DNA of 64,000 nucleotides from SAR202 cluster bacterium bin87 (GTDB taxonomy: Bacteria; Chloroflexota; Dehalococcoidia; Lucifugimonadales; UBA3495). The stretch's first letter is position 1. Every line of letters begins with the position of its first letter. The stretch is from NCBI GenBank assembly GCA_002238825.1, contig MPNC01000001.1:248001-312000 (forward strand), given 5' to 3'. Position numbers and translations under genes: made by a program. Shown piece by piece: positions 43,358 through 51,157 of the stretch. Below the pieces are notes generated by a model that saw nothing but the letters and a program-made list of their open reading frames with translations, had not been told where the DNA came from and made no database searches.

Positions 43358-44014
43358 TCAGTTCTCGGCGGCTTCCCGATTTTCCAGGGCTTTGTCCATC
43401 ACGCGCTGGAAAACCTCGTAGGGCTGGGCGCCGCTGAAAAGCAGGTTGTCAAACACGAAGGTGGGTATGCCGCGGATGCCGTAGCCCAGCGCTTCGTGGT
43501 ACTGGTCAACCACCTTCTGGGCGTAGTGCCCCGATTCGACGCGTTCGCGCAACTCGGCTCCATCGAGGCCGACTCCAGAGCCGATATCGGCGAGGACCGA
43601 AGGGTCTCCTAGGTTGGCCCCGTGGTCCCAGTACGCCTCGTAGGCAGCATGGTGGTACTCGAGGAATTTGCCCTGTTCCTGTGCGTACTCAGTGGCCTGA
43701 AGGGAGTAGAGGCTGTTGGGCGTGTATTTGGGCGGCCGCATCACCAGATTGGCCTCCCGGGCGTGAGTGCGGAGAGGATCGGCCAGCTCGTCGTCGGTCT
43801 CACCGGGGCGAGACTCGCGCGGGCGGCCTTCCTGGGGAGTATCGGGGCGCAGGAGGTAGGCGCGGCCCTCGACGGTGATGTCGTACTCTTCCGATAGTTT
43901 GTCGACGCGCTCAAGGCCGACATAGCACCAGGGTCAAATGTAGTCGTACCACACGATCACATGGACGGGATTGGGGTCGTCCGGGTGGCTGTGGGCCGGC
44001 GGCTGGGTGGTCAT
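43358..44014 (-). CDS. DsbA/FrnE-family oxidoreductase with in-frame UGA at the active-site cysteine (candidate selenoprotein)
   Basis: Read from the ATG at 44014 (near-perfect Shine-Dalgarno GGAGGTGAT five to six bases upstream) to the stop at 43358 this is a 219-codon frame with one interruption: TGA at 43936-43934, codon 27. The context is VIVWYDYI-TGA-PWCYVG, so the TGA replaces the first Cys of the CPWC motif that family members have here. Downstream, RAYLLRPDTPQEGRP, FLEYHHAAYEAYW and the cis-Pro loop RGIPTFVF are intact, with no other lesion in 191 residues. The protein would be a cytoplasmic thiol/selenol-disulfide oxidoreductase with a UPWC site. A stem-loop follows at 43900-43922. 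If the TGA is a plain stop, this is a pseudogene. A gene caller would give only 43358-43744. Confidence 0.72.
43900..43922 (-). promoter_or_regulatory. Candidate bacterial SECIS element
   Basis: In the mRNA, bases 12-18 and 28-34 after the UGA pair as a 7-bp stem (one G-U), with a 9-base loop CUUGAGCGC starting 19 bases after the UGA. The distance is within the range known for bacterial SECIS hairpins, and the loop contains G residues, although not in its first two positions. Folding software and a SelB-type motif search would be needed. Confidence 0.4.
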
Positions 44015-44078
44015 GGCATCACCTCCGGGAGCGGGGCAGTTGCGGAGCGAGAGATTAGCGGCGTCGGGAGGCCATTGG

Positions 44079-44789
44079 CTAGCAGGACACCAATCGGTCC
44101 AGCAGCGGGTACAGCCCTTCCAGACTGTCGATATGGTCGCAATCGGCGACGTCGGAGTGGAAACCACCGCGGTCGATGAGTACCGGGAGGAGTCCGGCGT
44201 CTCGGGCGCCCTGCACGTCGGAACGCGGCTGGTCGCCAACGTGCATCGCCTGTTCGGGGCGCAGAGCCATGCGGTGCAGAGCGGCTTCGAAGATCGCGGT
44301 GGCGGGCTTCTCGCCGGTCTCGCGGCTGGTGATGCAGAATTCCAGGTACTGCCGGATCCCCAGGCTCTGAGTGAGTTCGTCCATATCGCGGCGGAGGTTG
44401 GTCAGGACAGCCAACCGGTAGCCGCGTTCGCTCAACTCTTCCAGCACGGGGCGGGTTTCCTCAAACTCCACCAGCTCCTTGGGCACAGAAATTGCCATGT
44501 CCCAGATCTGCTTGGCCATGCGAAGTGACACGGCGACGCCCGATTCCTCGAGAATGATCTGCTCGTACCGCGCGAAGAATTCATCTCGAGCGGGAGTGTC
44601 ACGTTCGCCCAGGGGCCAACGATGATTTTCCTCGTTGAAATAGAGGTCGGCGATGGCGTAGCCGCGAGCCAACCGGTCTGCAGGTACGCGAATACCCAGG
44701 TTCTGACACGCGGCATGCTGGATCTGGGGCAACGGCGGCCAGAAACGTACCAGCGTATTGTAAAAATCGAAAAAGATGGCCTCGATCAT
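44079..44789 (-). CDS. HAD superfamily hydrolase
   Basis: A 236-residue HAD phosphatase with a C1 helical cap. Motif I is IFFDFYNTLVRF (DxYNT), motif II LAVLTNLRRD, motif III Lys in TGEKPATAIFEAAL, and motif IV HVGDQPRSDVQGARDAG. The DFYNTL form is typical of 2-haloacid-dehalogenase-like and phosphoglycolate-phosphatase-like members. The start at 44789 (MIEAIFFDF) is preferred; an ATG eight codons upstream is in frame. It sits between otsB (157 bases upstream, own promoter) and the DsbA/FrnE-like gene (64 bases downstream). Substrate unknown. Confidence 0.85.
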   Translation of the reverse strand: MIEAIFFDFYNTLVRFWPPLPQIQHAACQNLGIRVPADRLARGYAIADLYFNEENHRWPLGERDTPARDEFFARYEQIILEESGVAVSLRMAKQIWDMAISVPKELVEFEETRPVLEELSERGYRLAVLTNLRRDMDELTQSLGIRQYLEFCITSRETGEKPATAIFEAALHRMALRPEQAMHVGDQPRSDVQGARDAGLLPVLIDRGGFHSDVADCDHIDSLEGLYPLLDRLVSC

Positions 44790-44849
44790 CTGCGGGGGGC
44801 GCAGGCAGGGCATTCAGTCTCGCCGGGCGACCCGATGCTGCGCGGGCCA

Positions 44850-44858
44850 ATGATAGCA
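44850..44858 (-). promoter_or_regulatory. Extended -10 promoter for the HAD and FrnE-like genes
   Basis: Minus strand TGCTATCAT (TGn plus TATCAT), 61 bases before the HAD start. It would also serve the candidate selenoprotein gene downstream. Confidence 0.45.
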
Positions 44859-44946
44859 CAATGAGTGGGACGTGACGCACCGCGCGACGCGTGGCCTTCC
44901 TCTGTCGCGCACCGGGATTTCCGGGCGGTTGAGCGCGGGTCGACGT

Positions 44947-45723
44947 TTACAACGTTACCAGTTCGACCAGGGCGGCGGAGACGTCCTCGGGCGAGGCCAG
45001 CCGCCAACTCGCACAGGTACTGACGCCAGGCGGCCCCACGTACACTCCGACGCCTCCAGCGGACCGTACCGCGCCGAAAGCGTCCTCATCGGTTGCGTCG
45101 TCGCCCATATAGATTGGGAAAGACTCGGGGGACAACCGGGATCGGATCAACGTCAGGGCTCTGCCTTTGTTCCAGTCGATCGCAGGGCGAAGCTCCAGAG
45201 CCATCTTGGCTTCCGTAACATGGCACGAGCCGGACTGTACAAACTGGTGGGTAATGTCATCGAAGACGGACACGACCTGGTCGTGATATTGAGGCGGAGT
45301 TTGCCGGAAATGCGTAGTGAGGGTATAGGTCTTGTTCTCAACGAACGCGCCGGGCACACCCGCCAAGCGGATTTCCAGGTCATGGGACGCCTGGCTGATA
45401 GTTCTGGACGCAGACTCGGCGTCAGGGTGACGGTAATCCAGTCCGAGGCCGCTTATTTCCAGGCCATGGTTGCCGGCGTACACCAATCCCGGCACGTTCA
45501 CCCGAGCCTCAACGTCATGCAGGGACCGGCCGCTGATCACTCCGACCACAAACTCGGAACGGTTGGCGAGTTGGCAGAGCAGCAACTGATTGCCGGGGCA
45601 CAGCGTGGCCTGTTCGGGCCGGGGAGCGATTTCAGATAATGTCCCGTCGAAATCAAGGAGAAGCAGGATGGGGTCCTGGCCTGCTACCAGGGATTTGAGA
45701 TCGTCCAGGTCGAGATCAAGCAT
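44947..45723 (-). CDS. otsB: Trehalose-6-phosphate phosphatase
   Basis: A 258-residue HAD-type phosphatase that removes phosphate from trehalose 6-phosphate. Motif I is LLLDFDGTLSEIAPRPEQA, the cap-adjacent GVISGRSLHDVEARV and YAGNHGLEISG are diagnostic of OtsB, and DWNKGRALTLI and YMGDDATDEDAFGAVR complete the active site. The start is the ATG at 45723, 11 bases after the otsA stop, so the two form an otsA-otsB operon that makes trehalose from UDP-glucose (or ADP-/GDP-glucose) and glucose 6-phosphate, probably as an osmolyte or stress protectant. Confidence 0.94.
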   Translation of the reverse strand: MLDLDLDDLKSLVAGQDPILLLLDFDGTLSEIAPRPEQATLCPGNQLLLCQLANRSEFVVGVISGRSLHDVEARVNVPGLVYAGNHGLEISGLGLDYRHPDAESASRTISQASHDLEIRLAGVPGAFVENKTYTLTTHFRQTPPQYHDQVVSVFDDITHQFVQSGSCHVTEAKMALELRPAIDWNKGRALTLIRSRLSPESFPIYMGDDATDEDAFGAVRSAGGVGVYVGPPGVSTCASWRLASPEDVSAALVELVTL

Positions 45724-45734
45724 GGGGAATGGCG

Positions 45735-47243
45735 CTATGCCGTGGTCGCGATGGAAAGTCGGGAGTGATCGGGAGTGCTCGCCTGCATGAGGTGCATCAT
45801 TATACGGCCGGCCCATTTGTAGATGTTGTTTTCGCGGACTGTATTGCGCATCTGGCGCATCCGGATGCGTCGCTCGGCGTCGGTCATGGTGAGGGCCTGG
45901 TGGATGGCTTCGGCGAACTGCTCGGTGGCGTAAGGGTTGATTATCAGCGAGCCGGTAAGTTCCTGAGCGGCGCCGGCAAAGGCGCTGAGGATCAGGACGC
46001 CGTCGCCATCGACACGGGAAGCCACGTACTCCTTGGCCACCAAATTCATGCCGTCGTGGAGGCTGCTTTCGGCGCAGAAACTGGCCAGGCGGCGCAGCGC
46101 CGAAAAGGTCGCCGAGGGCAGAGAAGTAGGCCAGTAGAGGACCGGTTGCCAGCCGTCGTGTCCGAACCGCTCGTTGATGCGGTTGACGGTCGATTCAATA
46201 TCGATCGTGAGCTGCATATACGAATCGATACTGGTGCGGCTGGCGGCTCCGGCCTGGAGGAAGACCAGTTGACCGCGGTACTGGGGCCATTTTTCAAACA
46301 GCCGCTCGACAGCCCGCAGGCGGTGGGGGATGCCCTTGGTGTAGTCCTGCCGGTCGATGCCCAGGCCAAGGATGCGGCCGCGATTCAATCCCAATTCGCG
46401 CGAAAGGCGGGCCATTTCGGCTTCGACTTCTTCGGAACGGGCCTCTTCGTCCAGGCTGTCGAAATCGATGCTGATCGGGAACGGGCGGACCAGAGTGGTC
46501 TCGTCACGGTAGTCGATCAGCCCGTATTCGGGGTCAACGTGTGCGTCCAGGTTCGCCTCAACGCAGCTCAGGAAGTTCTGGCAGTCGCCGGAGAGGTGGA
46601 AACCCAGCAGATCGTTGCCCAACATGCCGTCGAGGATTTCGTCCTGCCACGGACAGATCCGCAGGATGTCCGGATTGGGCCAGGGGATGTGCCAGAACTG
46701 GCCGATGATGGCGTCGGGGTTGACCTCGCGGATGTACCTGGGGAGCAGGGCGAGGTGATAGTCCTGAACCAGGACGATGGCGGGCTCGTCGTTAATTTCG
46801 TCGAGGACCAGATCCGCAAAACGGCGGTTCACCGACTGGTAGAACCCGTAGTGCTCGGCATCAAAAACGGGCTCGGTGTAGGCGATGTGGCACAGCGGCC
46901 ACAGGGCCTCGTTGGCGAAACCGTAGTAGAACCCCTGGTTCTCTTCGTTGCTGAGGTTGAGCAGCCGCATGGAGTAGGCGGGGTCGTCGGTGGGGACGCG
47001 TATGCGGCCGGACTCATCCATTGCAGCCAGATCATCGTCCCCGTTGCTCTGGGCGATCCAGGTACCGCCGCAGGCACGCATCAGAGGATCTATGGCCGCA
47101 GTGAGGCCGCCCGGGGGCATCACCCCACGAGGGACACCGTCCACCATAGTAAACACGTACGGCTGTCGATTGGACACCACGACCAGCCGATAGTCGCTCA
47201 ATTCCCGGCTTACCAAGCGTTGTAAATCGCCGCCGGTCCACAT
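45735..47243 (-). CDS. otsA: Trehalose-6-phosphate synthase (GT20)
   Basis: A 502-residue retaining glycosyltransferase. Conserved segments include LVVVSNRQPYVF, PPGGLTAAIDPLMRACGGTW, VLVQDYHLALLPRYIRE, IGQFWHIPWPNPDI, GIDRQDYTKGIPHRLRAVE and LHDGMNLVAKEYVASR. The N-terminal GGL loop and the R-K pair (DRxDYxKG) that hold the glucose 6-phosphate and nucleotide sugar are present. The ATG at 47243 has GGAGGTGG nine bases upstream. The upstream gap contains AT-rich palindromes and a TATAAT-like site that may control the operon. Confidence 0.95.
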   Translation of the reverse strand: MWTGGDLQRLVSRELSDYRLVVVSNRQPYVFTMVDGVPRGVMPPGGLTAAIDPLMRACGGTWIAQSNGDDDLAAMDESGRIRVPTDDPAYSMRLLNLSNEENQGFYYGFANEALWPLCHIAYTEPVFDAEHYGFYQSVNRRFADLVLDEINDEPAIVLVQDYHLALLPRYIREVNPDAIIGQFWHIPWPNPDILRICPWQDEILDGMLGNDLLGFHLSGDCQNFLSCVEANLDAHVDPEYGLIDYRDETTLVRPFPISIDFDSLDEEARSEEVEAEMARLSRELGLNRGRILGLGIDRQDYTKGIPHRLRAVERLFEKWPQYRGQLVFLQAGAASRTSIDSYMQLTIDIESTVNRINERFGHDGWQPVLYWPTSLPSATFSALRRLASFCAESSLHDGMNLVAKEYVASRVDGDGVLILSAFAGAAQELTGSLIINPYATEQFAEAIHQALTMTDAERRIRMRQMRNTVRENNIYKWAGRIMMHLMQASTPDHSRLSIATTA

Positions 47244-47304
47244 AACAGGCCACCTCCGTTCTCGGGTGCGCCTCGGGGCAGCAGATAGTTATACACCGCG
47301 AAAC

Positions 47305-47336
47305 ACTATAATAATTATTATCGACAATGGATTGTG
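47305..47336. promoter_or_regulatory. AT-rich palindrome and inverted repeat upstream of otsA
   Basis: A perfect 14-base palindrome ATAATAATTATTAT (47308-47321) overlaps a TATAAT, followed by ACAAT-GG-ATTGT (47324-47335). Such AT-rich symmetry is unusual in this GC-rich DNA and marks a probable regulator-binding or bidirectional promoter region about 65-90 bases before the otsA ATG. Confidence 0.5.
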
Positions 47337-47948
47337 CCACACGATAGCCGTCAGGTCAACGGTCGGGACGGCTCAGAGGAGCAAGTTTCAGATGTCATAT
47401 GGATTCCGGCAGCGGCCGGGTTGACGCAGCGGGTGTCGGGGAAGAGGACGCGGAGGGTGTGTCCCAGGTCGCGCTTCCACAGCGGCGAGACTTGGAAAAT
47501 TGGAAAGTGTCGGCTTCTTCCCGCGCCGGCGGCGGATGGCGAGGTCGCCGCGCCGGCGTCGAACCGCGCGCATGGAACCATGGGGGCCGTTCAGTTCCGT
47601 CAGCGGCGCTCCCTGCAGGTCGTGGCCACGGGCGTCCGGGCCATTGTGGATCGCGCGTGTCAGCGACTTCAAGATCGGCCGGTTCAAGATCGGTGCGGCG
47701 CCGGTGGACTAGCGTGGATGGGCAGGCAAGGGAGGGATTTGGTTCGACGGGTTTTGGGGATTGGTTTGTGATTGGTGGGTTGCGGGGAGCGGGGCGCGTG
47801 GGCGCCGGCTTGCGCGGCCGCGCCGGTGCAACGAGACGTCGGAATCAGCGAGGTTCCGCTCGGTAACCGGAAGTCGTTATGGAAGCGGCGGTTCCGGTAA
47901 CGAATTTGGGGCACAATGGACGAAGGCACCGTGCTGCGCAGATTTTTC
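47337..47948. other. Long intergenic stretch without a supported gene
   Basis: About 600 bases between the otsA control region and the MaoC operon promoter. Open frames here are Arg/Pro/Gly-rich on both strands and look like chance frames in GC-rich DNA; none resembles a known family. A short direct repeat (TTCAAGATCGG twice near 47670-47690) and a 7-bp hairpin (ACCGGAA / TTCCGGT at 47866-47898) are the only structures I see. No tRNA or known ncRNA pattern. Confidence 0.5.
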
Positions 47949-47977
47949 TTGACACTCGCCCCGCCCCGTACCATAAT
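47949..47977 (+). promoter_or_regulatory. Strong sigma70-type promoter for the MaoC-SDR operon
   Basis: A perfect TTGACA (47949-47954) and CATAAT (47972-47977, 5 of 6) with optimal 17-base spacing. Transcription would begin near 47984, about 60 bases before the TTG start of the first hydratase. Confidence 0.8.
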
Positions 47978-48044
47978 TTTCGAGTCTTGAATCCCGCGAC
48001 CCCGGATGATGCATCTGGAAGAGCGCGCGGGCCGGAGGTTTTCC

Positions 48045-48491
48045 TTGTCCACCAACTCTTTCACCCTGACCGACGATATGCGCGAGCGATCCATTGGAGT
48101 GGAAAGCGCACCGACGATGACGGAAGTCGAGAAAGGCCACATCGCCCGGTTCGCCGAGGCCATCGGGGACGACAACCCGGCGTACACGGAAGGTATTCCG
48201 GAGACCGGCGGAATAGTAGCCCCCCCAACCTTCCTGAGAGCGATGCGGGCCGTTCGGCCAGAGCTGCCATTCGAAATACCGTTCACGCGATTGCTGGACG
48301 GTGGCAGTGACTGGGAGTACTTTGAGCACGTGCGGCCGGGCGACGTGATCACCGCCGTTGGCCGCGTGGAAGACATCCGGGAACGGACCGGCAGCATCGG
48401 GCAGATGCTGATCACAACCATCAAGGTTACCTACCGCAACCAGTCGGGCGCCATTGTCGCGACCCAAACCAGCACGTCCATACGGCACTGA
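48045..48491 (+). CDS. MaoC-like N-terminal dehydratase (FAS1-like hot-dog) protein
   Basis: A 148-residue hot-dog protein of the MaoC-dehydratase N-terminal type. It shows ERSIGVESAPTMTEVEKGHI and RFAEAIGDDNPAYTEGI, then IVAPPTFLRAMR, where the substrate-tunnel segment APPTF is conserved. It normally pairs with a second MaoC subunit; the gene at 48525 supplies it. I choose a TTG at 48045 because GGAGG sits seven bases before it; ATGs at 48006 and 48009 are in frame but have no ribosome-binding site. It hydrates enoyl-CoA substrates in a heteromeric complex, by family. Confidence 0.82.
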   Translation: MSTNSFTLTDDMRERSIGVESAPTMTEVEKGHIARFAEAIGDDNPAYTEGIPETGGIVAPPTFLRAMRAVRPELPFEIPFTRLLDGGSDWEYFEHVRPGDVITAVGRVEDIRERTGSIGQMLITTIKVTYRNQSGAIVATQTSTSIRH

Positions 48492-48524
48492 TCGTCGACC
48501 GGACGCCAGTAGTGGAGAAATGCC

Positions 48525-48959
48525 ATGGGCCAGCAGATTTATTTCGAAGACGTAAGCGAGGGCATGGAGTTGCCCGTCGAGGTGAGGGAACCCACCACGC
48601 GGCAACTGGTGCAGTACGCGGGAGCTTCGGGCGACTTCTACGAGATTCACTACGACAAGCCCTACGCGGAGAGCATCGGGTTGCCGGGGATCATCATCCA
48701 CGGGGCGCTGAAGAACGCGATGCTGGGCGCGTACGTGACGGGTTGGGCAGGACCGGCGGCCACGCTGCGGCGGCTGACCTGCCAGTATCGGGGAATGGAC
48801 TTTCCCGATGAACCCATCACCGCCAAGGGACACGTTACCCGGGTGTACCAGGAAGGCGAGCAAAACCTCGTCGACTGCACCATCTGGCTGGAGAACCCGC
48901 AGGGTCAGCAGACCACGCCGGGGACGGCTACGGTGGCGCTGCCGGCCCGCAGCGGGTAA
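48525..48959 (+). CDS. MaoC-like (R)-specific enoyl-CoA hydratase
   Basis: A 144-residue hot-dog hydratase with the catalytic pattern YAGASGDFYEIHYDKPYAES and IGLPGIIIHGALKNAML: the Asp and His of the (R)-hydratase dyad are DFYEIH. The C terminus (CTIWLENPQGQQ) is shorter than fused forms. It lies 33 bases after the other hot-dog gene and 62 bases before the first SDR. The set looks like a split form of the peroxisomal multifunctional enzyme (hydratase plus (3R)-hydroxyacyl-CoA dehydrogenase). Confidence 0.9.
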   Translation: MGQQIYFEDVSEGMELPVEVREPTTRQLVQYAGASGDFYEIHYDKPYAESIGLPGIIIHGALKNAMLGAYVTGWAGPAATLRRLTCQYRGMDFPDEPITAKGHVTRVYQEGEQNLVDCTIWLENPQGQQTTPGTATVALPARSG

Positions 48960-49021
48960 CAGATGCGTGCCGCGGATAGCGGCCGCTTGAGCAACCAATT
49001 CAGTAAAAGGATAAACCGACT

Positions 49022-49957
49022 ATGCCCAACAATCTGGAAGGAAAGGTAGCGATCGTCACTGGTTCGGGCCGCGGCGTGGGCCGGGGGATCGCCAAGCTGA
49101 TGGCCGAAGAAGGCGCGAAGGTGGTGGTGGTTGACCCCGGCGTCAATGTTGACGGAACCGGGTTCGACCAATCGATTGCCGAGGTCGTGGTTGGCGAAAT
49201 TCGCGACGCCGGCGGAACCGCCGTGGCGTGCACCGAATCGGTGGCGACCATGGACGGCGGCGAGCGAATCGTGCAGACGGCCATTGACAACTTCGGGAGG
49301 CTGGACATCGTGGTGTGCTGCGCCGGGATCCTGCGGGACCGCATGGTCTTCAACATGACCGAGCAGGAGTGGGACGACGTGATAGCAGTCCACCTGAAGG
49401 GAACCTTCACGGTGGTCAAGCACGCGTGCATCCTGTTCCGGCAGCAGCGCTCCGGTCGGGTGATCACCTTCAGCAGCCAATCCGGGCTGGTGGGCAACAG
49501 CGGCCAGGCCAATTACGGCGCGGCCAAGAGCGGGATCGCCGGGTTCACCAAGGTGGTGGCCAAGGATATGGGCCGGTACGGCGTGACCGCGAATTCGATC
49601 GCGCCCCGGGCGACCACTCGGATGATCGGGGCAATACCCGAATCTGCGGCGGAGATCCGGGCCCGGGGCGGCGTGGCTACCCTCTCCGGAGAGGGCGGAG
49701 ACGACAGCCAACTGCAGAACCTTGATCCAGACGGGATCGCCCCGTTCGTCGCCTACCTGGCCTCCGATTACGCGGCCAACATTAACGGGCAGACGTTCCT
49801 GGTGTATGGCAACACGGTGTCGCTGATGTCGCAGCCGCGGCCGGAGAATGCGATCTGGACCGAATCCGGGCACTGGGAGATGGACGACCTTTCGGCCCAA
49901 GCCCGTGGCTATCTGACGGCCGGTATCCCCAATCCGGCGCCGGCACAACAGCGGTAG
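49022..49957 (+). CDS. SDR family dehydrogenase, MFE-2-like, paralogue 1
   Basis: A 311-residue short-chain dehydrogenase with TGSGRGVGRG at the NAD site, LDIVVCCAGILRDRMVFNMT (the NNAG motif is CCAG; LRDRxxxxM is typical of the (3R)-hydroxyacyl-CoA dehydrogenase domain of multifunctional enzyme type 2), a catalytic Ser in TFSSQSGLVGNSGQANYGAAK and the YGAAK Tyr/Lys. The C-terminal about 60 residues after VTANSIAPRA continue past the usual SDR end. AAAGGA precedes the ATG. It is followed by a paralogue sharing most of these segments. Confidence 0.9.
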   Translation: MPNNLEGKVAIVTGSGRGVGRGIAKLMAEEGAKVVVVDPGVNVDGTGFDQSIAEVVVGEIRDAGGTAVACTESVATMDGGERIVQTAIDNFGRLDIVVCCAGILRDRMVFNMTEQEWDDVIAVHLKGTFTVVKHACILFRQQRSGRVITFSSQSGLVGNSGQANYGAAKSGIAGFTKVVAKDMGRYGVTANSIAPRATTRMIGAIPESAAEIRARGGVATLSGEGGDDSQLQNLDPDGIAPFVAYLASDYAANINGQTFLVYGNTVSLMSQPRPENAIWTESGHWEMDDLSAQARGYLTAGIPNPAPAQQR

Positions 49958-50119
49958 CGCTTTGGCGCGTCGGTTTTGGGAGATTGTCATAACCAAGATT
50001 TACCGGATTGAAGGATTTCCGAGATTGGACGCTCTCCTGGACGGATGGCGCTGATCTCGTAAACCCGCAAATGACGTAAATCACGTTTCTGATCGCGCAT
50101 GTCATATAAGGACTGAACA

Positions 50120-51031
50120 ATGCCTCTACTGGAAGACAAAGTAGCAATTGTAACCGGCGCCGGACGCGGCATCGGACGTGGCGTCGCCAAACTTATGGCG
50201 GCCGAAGGCGCGAAGGTTGTGGTTTGCGACCTCGGCGTGAACGTGGACGGCACCGGAGCCGACATCTCGGTGGCGCAGCAAGTGGTCAACGAGATCGGCG
50301 AAGCGGGCGGCGCCGCGGTGGCGTGCACGGAATCCGTGGCCACCATGGACGGCGGCGAGAAGATCGTACAGACGGCCGTGGACAACTTCGGCAAGTTGGA
50401 CATCGTAGTGACGGTGGCCGGGATTCTGCGCGACCGCATGGTGTTCAACATGTCCGAAGAGGAATGGGACGACGTGATCGCGGTCCACCTGAAGGGGACT
50501 TTCACGGTGGTGAAGCACGCGAGCATCCTGTTCCGGCAGCAGCGGTCGGGTCGGATCATCACGTTCAGCAGCACCTCCGGCCTGTACGGCAACAGCGGGC
50601 AGGCCAACTACGGGGCAGCCAAGGATGGCATCGCCGGGTTCACGCGGGTTTGCGCGCGGGACCTGGGACGCTACGGTGTGACGGCGAACGCGATATCCCC
50701 GTCAGCGAGCACCCGGATGACCACGAGCGTGCCGGACGAGGCACGGGCTTTGCGCTCAGCGCGCGGCATCGCAGCCGGCGGCGGATTGCGGGGCGATGCC
50801 GAGGACGTGGCGCCCATGGTGACGTGGCTGGCCTCGGATGAGGCGCAGCACGTGAACGGCCACGTATTCCACGTGACGGGCGGATTGGTGACGCTGCTCA
50901 ACGAACCCGAGCCCGTGAAGACGATCCGCAAGGATAGCCGTTGGACGGTTGACGAGTTGGCGGGCGTGTTCCCGGCGACCATTGGGGTCGAGTTGTACAA
51001 CCCCGCCCCGGCTCCGCCACCGAGCGCGTAG
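50120..51031 (+). CDS. SDR family dehydrogenase, MFE-2-like, paralogue 2
   Basis: A 303-residue paralogue of the preceding gene, with TGAGRGIGRGVAKLM, VACTESVATMDGGEKIVQTA and LDIVVTVAGILRDRMVFNMS, then TFSSTSGLYGNSGQANYGAAK. Long identical stretches between the two show a tandem duplication. Both have a C-terminal extension ending in Pro-Ala-Pro. The gap between them (49958-50119) is 160 bases and contains ATTTACCGG/ATTTCCGAG-type degenerate repeats but no gene. A terminator follows at 51074. Confidence 0.9.
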   Translation: MPLLEDKVAIVTGAGRGIGRGVAKLMAAEGAKVVVCDLGVNVDGTGADISVAQQVVNEIGEAGGAAVACTESVATMDGGEKIVQTAVDNFGKLDIVVTVAGILRDRMVFNMSEEEWDDVIAVHLKGTFTVVKHASILFRQQRSGRIITFSSTSGLYGNSGQANYGAAKDGIAGFTRVCARDLGRYGVTANAISPSASTRMTTSVPDEARALRSARGIAAGGGLRGDAEDVAPMVTWLASDEAQHVNGHVFHVTGGLVTLLNEPEPVKTIRKDSRWTVDELAGVFPATIGVELYNPAPAPPPSA

Positions 51032-51073
51032 GGGTTTGCCTGACGCGAGGCGGCGAAATAGCTAGAAACGGCG

Positions 51074-51099
51074 ATGCCGGGCGGGAGACTGCCCGGCAT
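51074..51099 (+). terminator. Rho-independent terminator after the SDR pair
   Basis: A perfect 9-bp stem ATGCCGGGC / GCCCGGCAT with an 8-base loop, followed by TTTGCTCTT, 42 bases after the SDR stop. Confidence 0.8.
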
Positions 51100-51157
51100 T
51101 TTGCTCTTCCAACGCGAGACATCCCGGCAATCAGGGCCAGGGTTCAGGGTGCGCGCC

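Noticed and set aside
43741-43923. Separate 60-residue open frame within the FrnE-like region
   Set aside because: It is a shifted shadow frame; the real coding frame runs through the region from 44014 to 43358 with one TGA.
43934-43936. TGA read as tryptophan (altered genetic code)
   Set aside because: Several genes in the window, such as fabF, end at TGA in the right place, and the family expects Cys, not Trp, at this position.
47337-48000. Small proteins in the 47.3-48.0 kb gap
   Set aside because: All frames are Arg/Pro/Gly-rich, overlap on both strands, and lack ribosome-binding sites or family resemblance.
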